The notes beneath the pieces were generated by a model. The model had not been told where the DNA came from. It searched no databases and worked only from the letters and a program-made list of their open reading frames with translations. Shown piece by piece: positions 7,741-15,475 of a stretch of DNA of 51,657 bases. This DNA is from Sphingomonas bacterium (GTDB lineage: Bacteria; Pseudomonadota; Alphaproteobacteria; Sphingomonadales; Sphingomonadaceae). How positions within the stretch are numbered: the first letter of the stretch is position 1; each line of letters opens with the position of its first letter. The DNA is taken from contig NZ_JAQGLG010000194.1 in the NCBI RefSeq assembly GCF_028292965.1, positions 1-51,657 on the forward strand, read 5' to 3'. The translations under genes and the position numbers were made by a program.

Positions 7741-8359
7741 CGCGCTCTTAAAAGTCTCTGGGAACAACGTTATGGGCGTTATTGCTTGATCCAATATCGA
7801 ATGAGCAGATGTCATGACTTGAGGAATCTAGTGGCAGTTCACCGCGTCATTTTCTAGGTTCCATGTATACAAAAAATGGCGTATTTTTAATGCGATTGCT
7901 ATGCGTCAGTATATAGTAAAATTGTCGACAAAACGAAAATTAACTTTAAGATCGCGTTGCTTAAAATCATGTCAAAATGGCCCGATAGATATGAGGTATC
8001 TATCGAGTTAACCAACAGTTTATAAGAAAAATGAAATGCCGGTGGTGTGGAGTTGGAATCGACTCGATTCACAAGGGTCAATACTAGCCCATGGCGGCGG
8101 GCACGCCTCGCTGAACGCATGTTTTGCATCTATCAATTGTTAAACGCATGGTTTGGCCAAGCGCCGGCAAAGGTTAACTTCAAGAGTCGCACTTGCCGAC
8201 ATCGCCGAAGTGCCGGCCGACATGACGGCATAGCGTGGCCACTGATCGACGATATTGCCGACGCGCGTTCTCGACATATCGTTGCTTCCTCATGACGACA
8301 TGAATCGTGAACGGAGTGTTGCGCGATGTGATTGGCATCACTTGCCACCCCGCACATGA
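7741..8359. other. AT-rich intergenic region without a recognisable gene
   Basis: 619 bases between the convergent PilZ gene and the pilus operon. From about 7860 to 8060 the base composition is clearly richer in AT than elsewhere. A perfect dyad, CGATAGATA-TGAGG-TATCTATCG, lies at 7983-8005; without a T-run it is not an obvious intrinsic terminator on either strand. Short frames of 76-82 codons on both strands show no known motif and were not called. A small RNA cannot be excluded. Confidence 0.5.
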
Positions 8360-8806
8360 TCAATAACTGATCGTGACGAAGATCGTGTCGCTATAGCTTC
8401 CCGCCGTCACATTCTGCCCAGCGGGAATGCGGCCATAAACGGCAAAATTTCCGCTGGTGGCGGTTGATGAGACCGTCCCAGTCGATCCGCTGCCATCCCC
8501 CCAAACGATCAGTCGCGTGGCGTCGATATAGAGATTGTATCGCAAAGGCATCGCATTGCCGGCCATGGTCCGCTGGACGAACGACCCGCTGCCGGTGTCG
8601 AGCGCGATCGTGAAGCTCGTTGTCGCGTCGCAGGTCACGCTGATGTTGCCCACGCTCTCGACCGCGGTAGGCGAAAGCGTGTCATAGCTCCCGAAATTCG
8701 GTCCCTGCGGACTGATCGAGCACGTCGCGGCCCGCGCGGGATATGCGCTCACAAGATAAATGAGCATACCGGCGCCAGCCGCGACTATTTTCGCCATGCG
8801 GGTCAC
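8360..8806 (-). CDS. Spore-coat-U-type minor pilin, probable pilus tip subunit
   Basis: 148 residues from the GTG at 8806, which overlaps the usher stop in a GTGA junction, implying translational coupling; ATG 8797 is an alternative. Residues about 1-25 are a signal peptide (IVAAGAGMLIYLVSAYPARA then ATC). The mature part has the SCPU fold pattern: paired cysteines (ATCSISPQG and ISVTCDATTS), YNLYID and a VYGRIPAGQNVTAGSYSDT ending in VTISY. In Csu-type archaic chaperone-usher systems the last gene encodes the tip adhesin (CsuE). This protein is shorter than a two-domain CsuE, so it may be a minor subunit. Confidence 0.82.
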   Translation of the reverse strand: MTRMAKIVAAGAGMLIYLVSAYPARAATCSISPQGPNFGSYDTLSPTAVESVGNISVTCDATTSFTIALDTGSGSFVQRTMAGNAMPLRYNLYIDATRLIVWGDGSGSTGTVSSTATSGNFAVYGRIPAGQNVTAGSYSDTIFVTISY

Positions 8807-11136
8807 GGTGTTTCCGCGTGGCAGACATGCTGGCCGAGTTCTGGCTGCACCTCGCGCGACGGCGGTAGATCCAGGCTGAAACTGCAGCTTTTCCCGCCCC
8901 AATGCGCCGATACGACGTTTCTGTCCCGTAGTCCGCTCAGATAGAGATCGCCGCCGGGCGCGGAGACGAAGTCGCCGGTCGTTCCTTCGACCCGCACCGC
9001 TGCGCCATCAGGCAGCGCGGTGCCGTCCTCGAGCCGCACAGTCAGCGTCGCGCTCCGCTCGCGCCGTGCCTTGAAGTCGACGAGCACGCCGCTCCGGTTG
9101 TACGGCCGCACGCTCAGCTCCCCGCCGGTCACCCGTGTGTCGAGCGGCAAGTCGCCGAGTTCGATCCGAATATTATTCCGGTCGAACGGCCGCAAGCGGG
9201 GCAGGACAGCGACACCGGCGCCGTTTGTCTTCCCTACCAACTGGTTGTCGACATAGACGCGCACTCCTTTGAAATGGCCGACATGCACGACCGCGAAACT
9301 CTGAGACAGCGTCCGTGAGGCAAAAACGTTGCCACCGACCAGCCCGATGCCGCCTGAAGCGCCCACGCGTACGCCGCTCTGGCCGTTGGTATTGACCACC
9401 TCGATCTGATAGTTCCCGGTCGAGGTTTGCGCGCTGAGCACCCCGTCGATGCGTCGGACGGCGCCGGTCGAGACCGAGGCGCGGTAGCCAATGCCCTCGC
9501 CGACCGGCAGGTTGCGCTGGATATCCGCCTCTAGCGTGCTTTGGCCCGATTGATACTGAACACTGGTGCTGGCGCTCGCCTGCTGCCCGAGGGGCAATGT
9601 GAAAAATAGTTGGATGGCAGTATCGCGGCGATCCAGCAGGCTTTGCCGCGCGGTGATGTGCAACGCTCCCTTCGGGAGTCGCACCGTCGCGTTTGCTCCG
9701 ATCAGTTCGATGTCGGGCTGGTCGCGACTGTCGCGGCGGAGATAGGACAGTCCGACCGAGCCGAAGCTGACAGGCATGCCGACAAACGCCTGGGCGTTCA
9801 GTGCGCCGCGCCGATAGTCGCGGGCGAAGCCGACGCTGGTATAGCGCGCGGTGGCATATTCGGCGGTCGCGCCCAGCGACAGCCAAGGGGTGCGATGTTC
9901 GAACGCTACTCCTGCAAGCGCTCCGGTGCCGTCCGGCCCCCTGCTCGCCGCGCCCGAAGCGCTGAATGCTCCGATCCCGACCAGCGCGATGGTCGCCGAG
10001 GCGCCGACCTGCTGCACCGATCGCGTCGCTTCGGCATGCACCTCGGCGGTCAGCGCGTCGCTGATCCCGATGCGATGCGTCGCCGATGCCATCAACGGGC
10101 CGTAATCATTGCTGCTCACCGCATAGTCGCGGCGCAAGAATCCGACTTCGTAGGAATAGCTGCTCAGCCCGGCGCGGAGCAATTGCGGCGCGGCATAATA
10201 TGACTGCGTAACCAATGTCTCGCGGCCCAGCGTATCGCGGACGATCAACTGCACGTCGCCGCCGCCGGTCACCACCGGCAAGTCGGTGATGCTGAACGGA
10301 CCCGGCGCCACGTCGCGGCGGCCGGCGAGATTGTTGTTGATGTAAATGTCGACCACGGAGGGGAGGGCGGCGCTGCCGCGGATCGTCGGCAGCGGCTGGG
10401 TGATGTATCCCGGTTCGACGGCGAAATTGCTGCCGAACTGGATTCCGCCGAATCTCACCGGCGTTCCGCCGACGCCGCCGCCCGAGATGCTGTCTCCCAG
10501 GCGCAGCGAGCGACGCCGCGCCGGGTCGTCGATCGTCCAATTTGTAGCGAGTCGAACCAGCGACATGCGGCCGTCGTGCCAGCCACCGACCATCGTGTTC
10601 AGACCGACCCCTCCATGCGCGAACACGCCCAGTTCGAGCGCGGCGTTCAGGCTGCTTCGCCCCGCGCTCCGTTCGGCCAGCACGTCATAGTTCAGGAACC
10701 CGCCGGCCCCACTGGCGGTCATCGGTTGGAGCGCCGGACCAGCGAGGTTCAGCCGCGACGCGCCGAATAGTTCAGGCGGGATGGTAAGCGCCAGCGTCTG
10801 GGTGGCGTCGTCGAGGCGGAAGCGCACGCCTCTGATGTCCTTCAACGACAGGTAGCTATCGCCCTCGACTATGGTCTCCCGGAGGCCGGCGTTCTTCAGG
10901 CGCCACGCCGCCCAAGCCGCGCGCGGTATCAGCACGCCGCCGTCCGTAGTACGGATGACGGCCACCGGATCGCCTTGATCCTGGCCGTTGACGCTCACAC
11001 CAAGCAGCGCCGGTTGCATGAGGGCCGGAGCGTTGGCGGATTCCGCGTGGAGCGGGCTGGCCAGCAACATGCCAGCCAGCAAACCCAGACATCGCTCAAC
11101 GCTTCTCGGCCGTGACGTGCGCCTGCAATGGGCCAA
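8803..11136 (-). CDS. Outer-membrane fimbrial usher, archaic (Csu-type) family
   Basis: 777 residues from the ATG at 11136. The start overlaps the chaperone gene by 41 bases; no strong ribosome site is visible, so the start could be slightly different. A signal peptide runs to about residue 31 (LGLLAGMLLASPLHA). An N-terminal domain with VSVNGQDQGDPVAV is followed by a 24-stranded barrel rich in alternating Gly/aromatic strands, the VDIYINNNLAGRRDVAPGPF segment and a C-terminal region with a Cys pair (GKSCSFSL, GQHVCHAE). Ushers catalyse ordered pilus assembly and secretion of chaperone-subunit complexes. Its place between chaperone and pilin fits the family. Confidence 0.93.
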   Translation of the reverse strand: MAHCRRTSRPRSVERCLGLLAGMLLASPLHAESANAPALMQPALLGVSVNGQDQGDPVAVIRTTDGGVLIPRAAWAAWRLKNAGLRETIVEGDSYLSLKDIRGVRFRLDDATQTLALTIPPELFGASRLNLAGPALQPMTASGAGGFLNYDVLAERSAGRSSLNAALELGVFAHGGVGLNTMVGGWHDGRMSLVRLATNWTIDDPARRRSLRLGDSISGGGVGGTPVRFGGIQFGSNFAVEPGYITQPLPTIRGSAALPSVVDIYINNNLAGRRDVAPGPFSITDLPVVTGGGDVQLIVRDTLGRETLVTQSYYAAPQLLRAGLSSYSYEVGFLRRDYAVSSNDYGPLMASATHRIGISDALTAEVHAEATRSVQQVGASATIALVGIGAFSASGAASRGPDGTGALAGVAFEHRTPWLSLGATAEYATARYTSVGFARDYRRGALNAQAFVGMPVSFGSVGLSYLRRDSRDQPDIELIGANATVRLPKGALHITARQSLLDRRDTAIQLFFTLPLGQQASASTSVQYQSGQSTLEADIQRNLPVGEGIGYRASVSTGAVRRIDGVLSAQTSTGNYQIEVVNTNGQSGVRVGASGGIGLVGGNVFASRTLSQSFAVVHVGHFKGVRVYVDNQLVGKTNGAGVAVLPRLRPFDRNNIRIELGDLPLDTRVTGGELSVRPYNRSGVLVDFKARRERSATLTVRLEDGTALPDGAAVRVEGTTGDFVSAPGGDLYLSGLRDRNVVSAHWGGKSCSFSLDLPPSREVQPELGQHVCHAETP

Positions 11137-11812
11137 TGGATGTCCGCATGGTTAGCAAGAGGGGCGTGTAGGGCCGGATTGCCGGCTGCTTGCCGAGATT
11201 CCATCGGCGGGCACTGGTTGCGAGGATAACACCCATCTGTTTAGAAAGGGTTTTTTGGCTGCCATCTGGACCCGTGAGAGCGATCTCGGTCACCTGCGCA
11301 TGCAGCGACCCTGCATTGACGCCCTCGACGATCGTGTCGCCGTTGGGCTCCTGCCAGAGTGACCAATGAATATCGGCCTTGGTCGGGCCGGCGCGCAGAA
11401 TATAGAATGGAAGATTGAGCCGCAACGCCACGTTGATGCGGCCGGCGACGACGTGAGGAATTTCTTCCAATATCACCCTATAGGATGCACCCTCGATACG
11501 GTTCCTCAAACCGATCCGCACAAGTTGCGTGCTCGCTGGGGATACATTGAAGATCGGCGGCGAGACGATCACATCGCTCGTCGGCGTATATACGTCTTTT
11601 CCGTCGGTCTGTGACCAGCGATAGACCTGCACCCTTATCGACAGCGGCTCGGCGTCGCTGTTCTTGAGCAACAACGATGTCGCGCTGCGATCCGCCGGCA
11701 GACTGAGTTGCACCGGATTGACCTGGAACGAACTCGCCATCGCCGGCGCCTGCACTGCGACGGCGAGCCAAGCGAGCGCGGCATGGGCGGCCGCCTTTCG
11801 GCTGCCACCCAT
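11096..11812 (-). CDS. Periplasmic pilus chaperone, Csu-type
   Basis: 238 residues from the ATG at 11812, preceded by TGAGG; an in-frame GTG at 11839 is possible. A signal peptide (AALAWLAVAVQAPAMA) precedes SSFQVNPVQLSLP, the start of the first immunoglobulin-like domain. RSATSLLLKNSDAEPLSIRV, VSPPIFNVSPASTQLVRIG (the G1 donor-strand region) and YRVILEEIP are typical of PapD-type chaperones. It delivers pilins to the usher by donor-strand complementation. A longer open frame upstream runs through the pilin gene in another frame and was rejected. Confidence 0.93.
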   Translation of the reverse strand: MGGSRKAAAHAALAWLAVAVQAPAMASSFQVNPVQLSLPADRSATSLLLKNSDAEPLSIRVQVYRWSQTDGKDVYTPTSDVIVSPPIFNVSPASTQLVRIGLRNRIEGASYRVILEEIPHVVAGRINVALRLNLPFYILRAGPTKADIHWSLWQEPNGDTIVEGVNAGSLHAQVTEIALTGPDGSQKTLSKQMGVILATSARRWNLGKQPAIRPYTPLLLTMRTSIGPLQAHVTAEKR

Positions 11813-11847
11813 CCATTGCGCGAACCTCAGGTTCGTCACGGCTTGAA

Positions 11848-12369
11848 TCAATAGGTCAGCGTAACGGCGACAGTGTCGGCATAGCTGCCCGCCGGCGCTG
11901 CATTTTGGCTTGCCAGCACGCGGCCATAGATCGTCGTCGCTTGCGCCGTACCCGTGCCCGTGCCGGTAGTGGTCGACCCGTCCGTGCCGTCGCCCCACAC
12001 CGTGGTGTGCCCGCTGTCGGTATAAAGTCCGTAGTTGAGCAAGTCGCTTCCGCTGGTCATCTTGCGCGTCGTTATCGTGCCGCCGACGCCGAGGCCGGCA
12101 TCCGCCGCGGCGGCCCACGCCGTCCCATTGGTGCAAGTGACGCTGATCCCGCCCGTATTGTCGACCGCCGTGCCCGTTGTGACGTCAATGTTGCCAAAGG
12201 CGATCGGCGTGGTGCTGACAGCACAGTTCGACGTCACCGTTGCGCTGACACCCATCGTGGAGCTGGTTTCGGCGGCGGAAGCCATGGAGGCGATGCCGAA
12301 GGTTGCCGCTGTGAGAAGCGTTGCAATGCCTAGAGCGGAAAATCGCGTAGTACGCGCACTAATGATCAC
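11848..12369 (-). CDS. Spore-coat-U-type major pilin
   Basis: 173 residues from a GTG at 12369, chosen because AGGAG ends eight bases upstream; an in-frame ATG at 12477 would put the start inside the leader hairpin. The signal peptide (ALGIATLLTAATFGIASMASA) precedes AETSSTMGVSATVTSNC. SCPU hallmarks are paired Cys (TSNCAVST, ISVTCTNG), LNYGLYTD, TTVWGDG, TTIYGRV and a VAVTLTY C-terminus. It heads the operon pilin-chaperone-usher-tip, so it is probably the shaft subunit. Gly/Thr-rich loops are typical of secreted pilins. Confidence 0.9.
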   Translation of the reverse strand: MIISARTTRFSALGIATLLTAATFGIASMASAAETSSTMGVSATVTSNCAVSTTPIAFGNIDVTTGTAVDNTGGISVTCTNGTAWAAAADAGLGVGGTITTRKMTSGSDLLNYGLYTDSGHTTVWGDGTDGSTTTGTGTGTAQATTIYGRVLASQNAAPAGSYADTVAVTLTY

Positions 12370-12388
12370 TGGGAATACTCCTGGAAGC

Positions 12389-12408
12389 CGCGTGGGCAAA
12401 GCCACGCG
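12389..12408 (-). promoter_or_regulatory. Leader hairpin directly upstream of the pilin ribosome site
   Basis: On the transcribed strand, CGCGTGG and CCACGCG form a perfect 7-base stem with a 6-base loop. It ends a few bases before the AGGAG that precedes the GTG start of the pilin. Such a placement can modulate translation or protect the mRNA end. There is no T-run, so it is not a terminator. Confidence 0.5.
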
Positions 12409-12492
12409 TATGTAAAGGACGTTGATTAGGTCTCGACCGTTGCCCAAGGCTGGGCGGTCACGCAGAAACTGAGCCATATTTCTTGAACGATC

Positions 12493-12498
12493 ATTATA
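12493..12498 (-). promoter_or_regulatory. Candidate -10 box of the pilus operon
   Basis: The minus strand reads TATAAT here, about 124 bases upstream of the pilin GTG. No TTGACA-like -35 sits 16-18 bases further upstream, so the promoter would be weak or need an activator. The two CGTAAT-type dyads upstream are natural candidate activator sites. The leader would be about 115 bases long. Confidence 0.35.
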
Positions 12499-12533
12499 TT
12501 ACTTAGTTAATAAGTGGATGACCATCCAGATCT

Positions 12534-12545
12534 CATTACGTAATG
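12534..12545. promoter_or_regulatory. Palindrome CATTACGTAATG upstream of the pilus operon
   Basis: A perfect 12-base palindrome about 36 bases upstream of the candidate -10, where an activator or repressor would act. A related dyad lies at 12689-12704, and both share CATTACG on the left arm. Together they look like two binding sites for one dimeric regulator. Confidence 0.45.
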
Positions 12546-12688
12546 TTACGGTATTGACAGAATTATACTAGATAGTATTCAGGGATATCTATATTGTGCA
12601 AGATTGCCTGGCTATCACCAAAAACAATATTATCGGTTTGGAGATTATGGCACGTCGAGTGTCAATTATATATCTCGCGACACACCTC

Positions 12689-12704
12689 ATTACGCAAGCG
12701 TAAT
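12689..12704. promoter_or_regulatory. Second related dyad, ATTACGC-AA-GCGTAAT
   Basis: Perfect 7-base arms with a 2-base centre, about 190 bases upstream of the candidate pilin -10. The arms share ATTACG/CGTAAT with the palindrome at 12534-12545. Also preceded by C, as in the first site. Confidence 0.4.
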
Positions 12705-13737
12705 AAGCTTTCATCCTGTGAGTCGACATCGCTTATTTACGGTTTTGTCGGCTAGCGGGATCAGTGCGATGGTGGCCGATAAGTCGTCGACGCAGCTTCG
12801 TCGGCAAACCGGCGCAGGCGGTACCAGTTGGGCATTAAGCCGGCATGCGAGGCCGGTACACGGAATGGCGGACACCGAGAGGAGTACGCAGCGTTCAGGC
12901 GAAGGGTGGCGCTTGATTGGGGGCGAGTTCGTGTGATCATTCTTCAAAGCAGGACGACGGTCAAAAATGAGACGCCGCCCATGGTGCGCCGGTAACCTTT
13001 GCGTTCTTGTGATTTGCCGGCGTGGTCGAGGCAAAGTTGCAAACATGAAACGCCCGCCTTCTGAGCGGAATCATTTGAGGCCGATGGAACGGCATCGGGC
13101 CTTTTCATATCAGACGACCCACAGGTACGGCATAGGCTCCCCTATACTGTATGCCGGTGACCATCGAAAATGTGCCGGTTCCACAGCACGGTGCATCGAA
13201 CAGCGCACCACGACTCCCATCTAATTTTCTATTCTACGAACGGTCGACGCGTGACAGGCGTCGCCCCGAAGGGATGGGACGATGGCACCTAGTTGCCGGC
13301 GCCCAGTGATTGCCAGTCATGCAATCAAGCGAGTCTATAGTCTTCATGAAGAACGCATCTGATAATTTACCCGGGGTTCCGGCGACTCAGCAATACCACC
13401 ACAATAGATGCACCTTACGATGCTTGACTCTTTTGCAGGGTGGATTTCCTGTGCTTTTTGAGGAGTTGAATATGCAGCTCAAAATCAAGCGGTTCACCAA
13501 TTAGGGGGCCGAAGCTTATTCGATGGTCTTGTCTCTAATCCACCGGCTTAGGCAGATCGCGTCATCCCAGTTCTGGAAGCCATGCGCGACCGCCGCCCCG
13601 GCCCCGATCGAAATTGCAACCTTCCCATCGCAGCGGGATTTGATAAAGAGGCGGCGCACGCCGTGCTGGCGACAGGTACTGCATCGGAGACAGAAGAGAG
13701 GCAGAAGTTTGTTTTAGGTGCGCTAAGTGCTTGAAAT
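12705..13737. other. Intergenic region with no supported gene
   Basis: About 1 kb between the pilus promoter and the intact tRNA-Gly. Frames of 60-111 codons occur on both strands, for example 13310-13504 (+), but none shows a known motif or a good ribosome site. The region has a terminator-like hairpin (13078-13105) and a dyad CGGCATA/TATGCCG (13128-13134 with 13150-13156). It may contain decayed island sequence, such as a lost recombinase, but I cannot show this. Confidence 0.5.
13078..13105 (+). terminator. Intrinsic-terminator-like hairpin
   Basis: AGGCCGATG (13078-13086) pairs with CATCGGGCCT (13093-13102) with one bulged base, and the stem runs into TTTT (13102-13105). No coding gene ends just upstream on the plus strand, so it may end a small RNA or a decayed gene. 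Confidence 0.45.
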
Positions 13738-13811
13738 GCGGGTGTAGCTCAATGGCAGAGCAGAAGCTTCCCAAGCTTACGACGAGGGTTCGATTCCCTT
13801 CACCCGCTCCA
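13738..13811 (+). tRNA. tRNA-Gly (anticodon CCC)
   Basis: Complete cloverleaf: acceptor GCGGGTG with CACCCGC, D stem GCTC/GAGC, anticodon loop TTCCCAA (anticodon CCC) on a stem GAAGC/GCTTA with one outer mismatch, T arm GAGGG-TTCGATT-CCCTT, discriminator T and an encoded CCA. The first 40 bases are duplicated at 2838-2877 and the last 25, with one change, at 13877-13901. The sequence upstream lacks the TTGACA seen before the left fragment, so the gene may now use a promoter supplied by the inserted segment. Confidence 0.95.
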
Positions 13812-13876
13812 TCTTTACACTATGCGCCGAACCCTCGTTTGTTTGAGGTCGCTTCGCCCTGCCGGGCTGCGCTTGC

Positions 13877-13901
13877 GGTTCGATTCCCTTCACCGGCTCC
13901 A
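13877..13901 (+). repeat. Copy of the tRNA-Gly 3' end, possible attachment-site remnant
   Basis: GGTTCGATTCCCTTCACC followed by GGCTCCA matches the 3' end of the tRNA (13787-13811) at 24 of 25 bases; only one C is changed to G. It lies exactly 90 bases downstream. A short repeat of a tRNA 3' end is what a tyrosine recombinase leaves at the far side of an insertion, so an older element may have sat between the two copies and been lost. Confidence 0.6.
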
Positions 13902-13905
13902 GGCT

Positions 13906-14595
13906 TCAGGCGGCGATGATGTCCACCACGATATCGCCCACACCGGCCACCGAGCCCGTGACACGATCGCCCGGCATCAGCGGCCCGACGCCCGCCGGCG
14001 TGCCGGTATAGATCAGGTCGCCCGGCTCCAGCCGATATTGCGCCGAAAGCTGCGCGACGATCTCGGCGCAGTTCCACACCATTTCCGACAGATCGCCCGA
14101 TTGCTTCGTCTCACCGTTGACCGCCAGCGTGATCGCGCCGCTCACGGGCAGCGCACCCTGTAACGGGGCGATCGCGGTGATCGGGGCGGAGTGATCGAAG
14201 GCCTTGCCGATCTCCCATGGCTTGCCCGCCTTGCGTGCGATGATCTGCACGTCACGCCGGGTCAGGTCGATGCCCACCGCCAGGCCATGGACGTGGCCCG
14301 AGACATCCTCGGCGGCGATGTCCGCCCCGCCTTTGCCGATCGCCAGCACCAGTTCGATCTCATACTGGAAGTCCTGGGTGAAGGGCGGATAGGGCACGCT
14401 CGTTCCGCTGAGGACGATGGCGTCGGTCGGCTTCTGGAAGAAGAAGGGCGGGTCACGCTCGTCCCCGCCCATCTCGCGGACATGGTCGAGATAGTTGCGG
14501 CCGACGCAATAGATGCGCCGCACCGGGAACAGCGTGTCGCTGCCAAGGACGGGAACCCCGACGACAGGCGGGGGTGCAAAGACATAGTCGGCCAT
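13906..14595 (-). CDS. Fumarylacetoacetate hydrolase family protein
   Basis: 229 residues from the ATG at 14595, preferred over ATG 14607 because GGAG lies five bases upstream. The FAH C-terminal domain is complete: YCVGRNYLDH, FFFQKPTDA, the metal-binding QYEIELVL (Glu-x-Glu), GIDLTRRD (Asp), KAFDHSAPI and YTGTPAGVGP. These small FAHD1-like enzymes cleave or decarboxylate 2,4-dioxo acids, for example oxaloacetate decarboxylases, acylpyruvases and homoprotocatechuate-pathway enzymes. It follows an SDR gene on the same strand after 45 bases and is the last gene of that operon. The substrate is unknown. Confidence 0.9.
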   Translation of the reverse strand: MADYVFAPPPVVGVPVLGSDTLFPVRRIYCVGRNYLDHVREMGGDERDPPFFFQKPTDAIVLSGTSVPYPPFTQDFQYEIELVLAIGKGGADIAAEDVSGHVHGLAVGIDLTRRDVQIIARKAGKPWEIGKAFDHSAPITAIAPLQGALPVSGAITLAVNGETKQSGDLSEMVWNCAEIVAQLSAQYRLEPGDLIYTGTPAGVGPLMPGDRVTGSVAGVGDIVVDIIAA

Positions 14596-14640
14596 AGGCG
14601 CTCCCATACCGCGCCACGGGTCCTGTGCAAGGTGGCGGCG

Positions 14641-15408
14641 TCAGCCGGCGAGCGACTGGCCATCGTCGATGGTCATCACCGAACCGGTGACATGGCTGCT
14701 GCGATCCGAGCAGAGATAGAGCAGCGTCTCGTCAAGCGCATCCTCCGCCATCAGCCGCCGCCTCGGCCATTTCGCGATCTGGCGGGCGCCGGCATCGCTA
14801 TGGAACCAGTCGGCGTTGAGCTCGGTCTCGATATAGCCCGGGCACAGGATGTTGACGTTGATGCCGCTGCGCGCCCAGTCCCGCGCCAATGTACGGCCGA
14901 GCTGGAGCGAGGCGGCCTTCGACGCGGCATAGAGCGCGAGGCCGGGCGAGATCGCGGTCGCGGTGATCGAGGAGATGATCACGATCCGGCCCCGCTTCGT
15001 CTCGGGCGACCCGGCCGCAATCATCCGCCGGGCGCCCTCGCGCGCGGTGAGGAAAACGCCCCGGACATTGACCGCCATCACGGCGTCGATCGCGTCGGCA
15101 TCGACGTCGAGCGCGGGGCCGGCGATGTTCATGCCGGCATTGGCGATCACCGTATCCACGGGGCCGAACCGCGCCGCACCGGCATCATAGGCGGCGATCA
15201 CCGAGGCCGCGTCGCTCACGTCCATCGGCACCCCCAGCGCCGCGCCGCCGCCATCCTCGATGGCCCGCACGACATCGGCCAGCTGCGCCTCGCGCCGCGC
15301 GCCAAGCACGACGCTCGCGCCGGCACTGGCGAGGATCCGGGCGAAGCGGGCCCCGAGCCCCGACGAGGCACCGGTGACCAGCGCGACGCGTCCGTTCAAT
15401 TCCGTCAT
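14641..15408 (-). CDS. Short-chain dehydrogenase/reductase
   Basis: 255 residues from the ATG at 15408 (MTELNGRVALVTGASSGLG), with GAAGG upstream. Classical SDR features: TGASSGLG near residue 13, IANAG (NAG motif), the Ser in IISSIT, YAASK and PGYIETELN. It probably oxidises an alcohol or reduces a ketone with NAD(P). It leads the short operon with the FAH-family gene. A half-match to the cluster operator motif is 40 bases upstream. The FAH pairing suggests late steps of a ring-cleavage or side-chain route. Confidence 0.88.
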   Translation of the reverse strand: MTELNGRVALVTGASSGLGARFARILASAGASVVLGARREAQLADVVRAIEDGGGAALGVPMDVSDAASVIAAYDAGAARFGPVDTVIANAGMNIAGPALDVDADAIDAVMAVNVRGVFLTAREGARRMIAAGSPETKRGRIVIISSITATAISPGLALYAASKAASLQLGRTLARDWARSGINVNILCPGYIETELNADWFHSDAGARQIAKWPRRRLMAEDALDETLLYLCSDRSSHVTGSVMTIDDGQSLAG

Positions 15409-15447
15409 TCTCAAACCTTCCGTCACATGGGCCATACCGCACGCTAT

Positions 15448-15462
15448 TCATGCGATGATTGG
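15448..15462. promoter_or_regulatory. Cluster operator motif, weak copy (site 1)
   Basis: TCATGC-GAT-GATTGG on the plus strand. The right half matches the shared YCTAAC-N3-GATTGG dyad fully and the left half only in part. It is 40 bases upstream of the SDR at 14641-15408. Weakest member of the set. Confidence 0.3.
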
Positions 15463-15475
15463 TTATATGCGGCCC

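Larger units (their letters stand above)
2838..13777. mobile_element. tRNA-Gly-flanked island carrying signalling and pilus genes
   Basis: The segment is bounded by an exact 40-base direct repeat, 2838-2877 and 13738-13777, the 5' half of tRNA-Gly(CCC). The right copy is part of a complete tRNA. Cargo is two LuxR-type regulators, a LOV-GGDEF-EAL protein, a PilZ protein and a chaperone-usher operon. The spacers (7741-8060, 12480-12720, 13110-13500) are visibly richer in AT than the rest of the window. No integrase, relaxase or phage gene is seen. About 190 bases between the left copy and the first gene hold no complete gene. It may be an island that lost its recombinase; a segmental duplication of the tRNA is the alternative. 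Confidence 0.55.

Noticed and set aside
11096..12136. Long frame fusing the pilus chaperone to upstream sequence
   Set aside because: The upstream 108 codons run through the pilin gene out of frame; the signal peptide and chaperone fold start at 11812.
13310..13504. 64-codon plus-strand frame before the tRNA
   Set aside because: No domain and no clear ribosome site; probably island spacer.
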